Origin: an uncultured Collinsella sp.
GTDB taxonomy: Bacteria > Actinomycetota > Coriobacteriia > Coriobacteriales > Coriobacteriaceae
Length of the DNA: 10,187 nucleotides
Direction: 5' to 3'
NCBI GenBank assembly: GCA_900555745.1
Contig: USMH01000025.1
Coordinates: 1 to 10,187 of the forward strand
The notes beneath the pieces were generated by a model that did not search any database, was not told the origin of the DNA, and saw only the letters and a program-made list of their open reading frames with translations. The position numbers and the translations under genes were made by a program. Positions 6,199 through 10,187 of the stretch are shown here, piece by piece. Positions within the stretch are counted from its first letter, which is position 1. Every line of letters starts with the position of its first letter.

Positions 6199-7086
6199 GT
6201 GGTTGATGGGGAGAATCGTTCTGAGCTGCTTTCCACAGATTGGAACCAGGAGTGGATGCAGATGCAGGCTGCTCGGCGGCGGGCTGATGATTCTTTTGAA
6301 TGGGATAAGCGGGCTCGGCATTTTCGGCCGTTGGAGACTGCCCCTTATGCTCGGGATTTTATAAAGCTGTTGGCGTTGAAGCCTGGTGAGTCGGTGCTTG
6401 ATATGGGGTGTGGGGCTGGGTCGATTGCTATTCCGCTTGCTCAGGCTGGGCATTCCGTGATTGCTGCCGACTTCTCTCCTGCCATGTTGGGCACGCTTGA
6501 TGCCGGCATTGAGTATTACGGGCTCGAAGATCTTATTACGCCGCTTGAGCTTGCTTGGGATGATGATTGGGATTTGGTTGGACCGGTCGCGAAAGCGGTG
6601 GATGTTGCCTTTGCCAGTCGCTCTGTCACCACGACCAACCTAAAAGGCGCGCTTGCCAAGCTCGACCGCACGGCTCGCCGGCGTTGTGCTGTCACGATGG
6701 TCGCCAACTCCAGCCCGCGCTATGACCTGCACGTGATGAACGCCATCGGCGCCTCGGTTACCTGCAGTAATGGCTTTGTGTACGCCTTCAACATCCTCAT
6801 TCAGATGGGTGCGTTGCCGCAGGTTACGTACTTTGAATCGCCTCGTCGCGATACCTTCGATAGCCTCGAGGCAGGTGTGGCGGATTTTTCCCGTATGCTC
6901 GAGCATGGCAACGAGGATAAGATCGACCGCCTGCGCGACTACATCGCTCAACACATGATTGAGAACCCCCATGCCGGTGAGCCGGGCTCCAAGGGCGTGC
7001 CGCAGGGGCGCTATATGCTCGATCATGTCCGCAAGGTTCGTTGGGCGTTTATTGCATGGGAGCCGGTCTCTGCGCCCAGCTCATAG
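6199..7086 (+). CDS. Class I SAM-dependent methyltransferase, substrate unknown
   Basis: The protein is 295 residues from the GTG at 6199. A Rossmann-type SAM-binding site is clear: motif I VLDMGCGAGS at 66-75 and the acidic residue ending strand 2 in VIAADFS (Asp 91), expected to bind the ribose of SAM. The N-terminal segment DWNQEWMQMQ (14-23) followed by FEWDKRARHF (33-42) resembles small methyltransferases whose substrate is not established. The C-terminal half (residues ~130-295) contains a conserved-looking YFESPRRDTFDSLE and ends in an aromatic strand RWAFIAWEP. There is no membrane segment. The first ~130 codons are rich in CGG, GCT, GGG, TTG and CTT, unlike all neighbours; from about 6590 the codons become host-like. 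The gene stands alone between the terminator-like stem and yhbY. The enzyme class is well supported; the substrate (metabolite, nucleic acid or protein) cannot be told. Confidence 0.85.
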   Translation: MVDGENRSELLSTDWNQEWMQMQAARRRADDSFEWDKRARHFRPLETAPYARDFIKLLALKPGESVLDMGCGAGSIAIPLAQAGHSVIAADFSPAMLGTLDAGIEYYGLEDLITPLELAWDDDWDLVGPVAKAVDVAFASRSVTTTNLKGALAKLDRTARRRCAVTMVANSSPRYDLHVMNAIGASVTCSNGFVYAFNILIQMGALPQVTYFESPRRDTFDSLEAGVADFSRMLEHGNEDKIDRLRDYIAQHMIENPHAGEPGSKGVPQGRYMLDHVRKVRWAFIAWEPVSAPSS

Positions 7087-7203
7087 CCTGTTCGCAGCCC
7101 GCACCGCCCACTCACTCGGCATCCGCATTCTTTTTGAACTGGGCAAACGCGCTCCACACCGCGCCGTTCCTGCGCTATCGTGGGACAGCTCACGTAGATT
7201 AAG

Positions 7204-7218
7204 GCCCCGTCGCGGGGC
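7204..7218 (+). other. Short GC-rich hairpin in the yhbY leader
   Basis: GCCCCG (7204-7209) and CGGGGC (7213-7218) form a 6-bp stem on a TCG loop, 26 bases before the yhbY start; an overlapping palindrome GGGGCGCCCC is at 7214-7223. No T-run follows, so it is not a standard terminator. It may be part of the 5' untranslated region of yhbY. Confidence 0.4.
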
Positions 7219-7244
7219 GCCCCATACATAGAAAGCGAGAACCC

Positions 7245-7544
7245 ATGGCACTGACAGGAGCCCAGGTCAAGCAGCTTCGCAGCATGGCCCATCACCTCAA
7301 CCCCGCCATCATCATCGGCAAGTCCGACGTCAACGAGGGCACCGTCGAGCAGACGGTCGCCTACCTGGAGAAGCACGAGCTCGTTAAGTGCTCCGTGCTC
7401 GATGGCTCTAGCCTTTCCGCCCGCGAGGCCGCCGAAGAGCTCGCCGAGCGCTGCCACGCCGAGGTCGTCCAGGTCATCGGCCGCAAGTTCTCACTGTATC
7501 GCGAGTCCTCGCGCAAGGACATCGAGAAGATCAAGCTCGTCTAA
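7245..7544 (+). CDS. yhbY: YhbY-family CRM-domain RNA-binding protein
   Basis: This 99-residue protein is a single CRM domain, the family of E. coli YhbY (B. subtilis YqeI), which associates with pre-50S ribosomal particles and is linked to ribosome assembly. The features are the N-terminal helix LTGAQVKQLRSMAHHLNPAI (3-22), the loop IIGKSDVNEG at 23-32, the helix with HELVKC at 45-50, AAEELAERCHAEVVQVIGRK (62-81) and the closing strand FSLYRES at 82-88. In most homologues the loop reads GKxG or GxNG; here the second glycine is replaced by Asp (GKSD). The upstream ribosome site is weak (AGCGAGA). It is followed by a clear intrinsic terminator and appears to be transcribed alone or with the methyltransferase. 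Ribosomal function is inferred from the family. Confidence 0.93.
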   Translation: MALTGAQVKQLRSMAHHLNPAIIIGKSDVNEGTVEQTVAYLEKHELVKCSVLDGSSLSAREAAEELAERCHAEVVQVIGRKFSLYRESSRKDIEKIKLV

Positions 7545-7581
7545 GAGCCAATGATCCGGCGAGCCAACACATAGCAAGCTT

Positions 7582-7615
7582 ACGGGTGCCCAAGTACTTC
7601 GGGCGCCCGTTTTTT
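7582..7615 (+). terminator. Rho-independent terminator of yhbY
   Basis: ACGGGTGCCC (7582-7591) pairs with GGGCGCCCGT (7601-7610), 10 pairs with one G-U, around a 9-base loop, and is followed by a T-run to 7615. The T-run overlaps the stop codon (7616-7614) of the convergent gene. For minus-strand transcripts the same stem forms but lacks a T-run, so it is mainly a plus-strand terminator. Confidence 0.9.
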
Positions 7616-10187
7616 ATCGCTCGACCAGCACGCGATTGAGCCGCCCCTCCACCAAGCGCTCGTATAGACGCCGCGTCTCGGGCTCGGGCACGCCATTGAC
7701 CTGCTCCCTCAGATGGTGCATATGCCCGCTGTACAGCTCGACGATATCGCGCCGCCGCCCCGCCGCGCTGTAGACACGCATGGCGCAGCGCACCATATCC
7801 TCACGCGCCGTTTCCTGCCGAAGCCCCGACTCCGCCAGCCAAATCGCCGACTGCAGGTCGTTTTCTTCTAGAGCGGCATTTGCTCCCTTAATCATGCAAT
7901 CGATGTACTTTGACTGCATAATGCGCCGCATGCGCAAAAAGTAGGTGGGATTACAGCCATTGGGAACATACAACGGTCCGGCATAAAGCTGCTCAATCTT
8001 AAGGCACAACTCGACCAGATGGGGCCCGCGCGCACCCGTGCGATTTCCCAAAACCTCGCGGCTTATCTGGTCAAACAGCCGTACATCGGTCTTGACGTAG
8101 TCACCGTTGAGCCCAATGCATTCATTTTGGATGAGCACGCATGACTTGCCATCCGGCGTCGGCCCCAAAGCCGACCGCAAGCGCGATATCGTCGAGTACA
8201 GGTTGTTGCGGGCGCTATTGAACTCGGCATGGGGCCACAGCTCCATGGCCAGCGTCTCACGATCGACGAGCGCATCCATGCCCAGCGCAAGCCGCTCGGC
8301 AAGCGTCGCCGCCTTCTTGCGGCGCCACATTTTGTCCGTGATGGGAAACCCGTCGCGCTCGGCGCGAAACGCACCAAACATGCGAATCTCGATATGGTCG
8401 ATGGTATCAACGGCTTTAACCTCGCCGGCCTGGAATAGGCGCTCGCTCTCCCCTTCCAAATCGTCGCGCAGCGAGTACCGCGACAGCTCGCGCACGGGAA
8501 GCTTCTTGCGTATCCTGGCCGCCGGCTCGCCCAGACAATGCATGGCAAGGCGCGCAAAGAGCCGATACGATGGCTCTAGAATCCCCGCACGATTCATGGA
8601 CATCCAGGCCGCAAGATCGCTGTCTCGGCCCGCACAGGCCAAATGCAGCGCCACCATCCAGGCTTCTGCGCCACCAACCTGCGTCTGGCTTATATCGAGC
8701 AACTCCGCTTCCTCGCGCACCGAAACCATCGAGGTGTTACGCAGATATGCCGCGCGTTCCAGCAGCAATGCGTTATCGCGCATGTACGCAATCGACTCCT
8801 CGGCAAGTTTGAGCACTTGGACCGCACGGAACTTTGCATTAACCGGCCGTCCCTCTGCCAGCGACTGCCAGCCTTCTAGCAACAGGCCAAACAGCTGAAT
8901 CTGGTTGTCGCGCATGCGCACAGCAAAACGATCGAGCTCGTTGAACGCCGCGTCGTCGGTTACCGGCAAGCCGGAAAGGAGCCGCCGTGCCGCCAACACC
9001 ATGCGCACCCAGATAGCCATCGCCTTAAGCCCGCGTACGTCGAGCGCCTCCCGCACCACCGTCATCTCGTCGTCGCGCTCGTCGGTTCCCGCAAACGACC
9101 CGTCAAAGAGCTCCACCAGCATACTATCGGCCCGTATAACAATCCCCGCGATGTCGAGCTCGCAGTCGTAGGCCTTGCTCGTTTTGAGCTGCTGTAGAAC
9201 GCCGCCGTCATCTCCCCGCTCGGTCAGGCACCGCTTGACCTCGATATGCGCAGACAACATATCGAGTGCGGTATGGGATGTCTCGATTTCTGGCACGGCC
9301 AGGTTCGTAGGGAGCCCAAGCCCGTTGTCCCCATAGCAAACAGCCGTCAGTGTCTGGGCCACCCTCCATGAAACAGGGTCTATTTCGCAGGCCGCCCGTT
9401 CGCCCCCGCGCTCGATAACCGATGCCATATAGCGAGCGAGCTTTGTATTGGACACGCTGACCGCTGCCAGATATACGCCGAGCGCCTCGGCAGGCGTTGG
9501 CTCTGGAGCCGGATCGTCGGCATCGATCGTGCCCAGCGCTGCTCGGCAGATATCGGCCCCGTGCCCCGTCAGAGCCAGATCGACCCCATACTGCCCAGCG
9601 AGTTCAAGGACCGCTTCACGGTCCAAAAAGGCGTCCGCCAGGCCCATCGCCGCATCGCATCGGCCCGCCTTAAGCAAAATCCGGGCCGCCCTCGGAACAA
9701 GTTCGGGGCGAACCTCGGCCACCAACTTACGCAAACGCAAGCGTCCGTTATCCTCCGTGCCCAGACACGTAAAACTCCGCTCGGCGGGATCCAAGCCAAA
9801 GATCGGGTAGTCGCGTACAAAGTAGGACTGGTCGACCATCGACAGCCTCACCCCGCAAGCCTCGAGTTCTGCGATATTGCCCTCGCCCATCAAAACCATG
9901 AGACATGCCACGCAAAACAGCGCATTATTGTCGAGCGAAGCCAGATCGGCAAGTGCCGCGCCATATACGTTGACAATCTCGTTTTCGAGCAGACCGGCTA
10001 CGTCGCCTTGGCCATACAGACCTGTCTGCAATGCCGAAACGAGCTCGGGCACGCCCTGCGTGAGCTGATAAAAGTCGAGCGATGTGCTGATCGAAAACGC
10101 CGATGCCCACGCCGAATACTCATAGGCATGCACCTTGAGCATCTGCGCATTGATCTTAACCGAATCGCCCAGCCCATGAATCAGCTG
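7614..10187 (-). CDS. Large SARP-like (BTAD) transcriptional regulator, 5' end outside window
   Basis: The frame is open to the right edge, so the 857 residues seen are the C-terminal part; the first ATG inside (10142) is not the start, because 15 sense codons precede it. At the C-terminus an OmpR-like winged helix lies at ~596-700 (fragment numbering: IEIRMFGAFRAERDG, then RRKKAATLAERLAL at 622-635, LWPHAEFNSARNNLYS at 650-665, ISRLRSALG at 667-675). A helical TPR-like bacterial transcriptional activator domain at ~705-850 follows, as in SARP regulators. Near the visible N-terminus, TQGVPELVSAL at 43-53 resembles the GxP motif of STAND/MalT-type ATPases, and the middle is long, helical and repeat-like. 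I infer an upstream P-loop ATPase outside the window. It probably binds DNA in response to an unknown signal. Target genes cannot be told; it converges on yhbY. The stop is TAA at 7616-7614. Confidence 0.85.
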   Translation of the reverse strand, partial: QLIHGLGDSVKINAQMLKVHAYEYSAWASAFSISTSLDFYQLTQGVPELVSALQTGLYGQGDVAGLLENEIVNVYGAALADLASLDNNALFCVACLMVLMGEGNIAELEACGVRLSMVDQSYFVRDYPIFGLDPAERSFTCLGTEDNGRLRLRKLVAEVRPELVPRAARILLKAGRCDAAMGLADAFLDREAVLELAGQYGVDLALTGHGADICRAALGTIDADDPAPEPTPAEALGVYLAAVSVSNTKLARYMASVIERGGERAACEIDPVSWRVAQTLTAVCYGDNGLGLPTNLAVPEIETSHTALDMLSAHIEVKRCLTERGDDGGVLQQLKTSKAYDCELDIAGIVIRADSMLVELFDGSFAGTDERDDEMTVVREALDVRGLKAMAIWVRMVLAARRLLSGLPVTDDAAFNELDRFAVRMRDNQIQLFGLLLEGWQSLAEGRPVNAKFRAVQVLKLAEESIAYMRDNALLLERAAYLRNTSMVSVREEAELLDISQTQVGGAEAWMVALHLACAGRDSDLAAWMSMNRAGILEPSYRLFARLAMHCLGEPAARIRKKLPVRELSRYSLRDDLEGESERLFQAGEVKAVDTIDHIEIRMFGAFRAERDGFPITDKMWRRKKAATLAERLALGMDALVDRETLAMELWPHAEFNSARNNLYSTISRLRSALGPTPDGKSCVLIQNECIGLNGDYVKTDVRLFDQISREVLGNRTGARGPHLVELCLKIEQLYAGPLYVPNGCNPTYFLRMRRIMQSKYIDCMIKGANAALEENDLQSAIWLAESGLRQETAREDMVRCAMRVYSAAGRRRDIVELYSGHMHHLREQVNGVPEPETRRLYERLVEGRLNRVLVER

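Noticed and set aside
5985..6206. Short plus-strand open frame through the inverted-repeat arm and leader
   Set aside because: No ribosome site, starts inside the 134-bp element, and reads through several hairpins and the terminator stem; better explained as non-coding.
8107..8898. 263-residue plus-strand open frame
   Set aside because: It is the Ser/Arg-rich shadow of the minus-strand regulator, whose winged-helix and BTAD motifs are clear.

Overview
The window is GC-rich (clearly above half G+C in the genes) with compact, codon-biased genes. The protein set is a metF plus split B12-dependent methionine synthase operon, a UPF0210/DUF711 protein, a YhbY-type CRM protein and a very large regulator with a SARP-like output domain. 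This points to a gut-type Actinobacterium of the class Coriobacteriia, with Collinsella or a close relative as best guess. That assignment is inference from gene content and style; there is no rRNA or other marker in the window.

Layout. Positions 1-179 are a lower-GC leader region with no convincing gene. Positions 180-4408 are a three-gene methionine operon on the plus strand: metF, a free-standing MetH reactivation-domain protein (start codon overlaps the metF stop), and a MetH that ends after its cobalamin domain. Together they make 5-methyl-tetrahydrofolate, use it to methylate homocysteine, and presumably rescue oxidised cobalamin with SAM. After a perfect 11-bp inverted repeat comes a UPF0210 (DUF711) gene at 4517-5881.

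The 317-base gap 5882-6198 is the most unusual part. It holds a 134-bp element bounded by 32-bp perfect inverted repeats with a second hairpin at its centre. This is followed by a run of smaller hairpins and a stem plus six T's that looks like an intrinsic terminator, only 19 bases before a methyltransferase gene. The first ~390 bases of that methyltransferase gene (6199-7086) use T/G-rich codons unlike the rest of the window, then switch to the host style.

Next is yhbY (7245-7544) with a clear intrinsic terminator. Converging on it from the minus strand is a gene of at least 857 codons that runs off the right edge. It looks like the C-terminal part of a STAND-type ATPase regulator ending in an OmpR-like winged helix and a BTAD/TPR domain. 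The T-run of the yhbY terminator overlaps the stop codon of this regulator.

No tRNA, rRNA, CRISPR array, transposase or integrase was seen.
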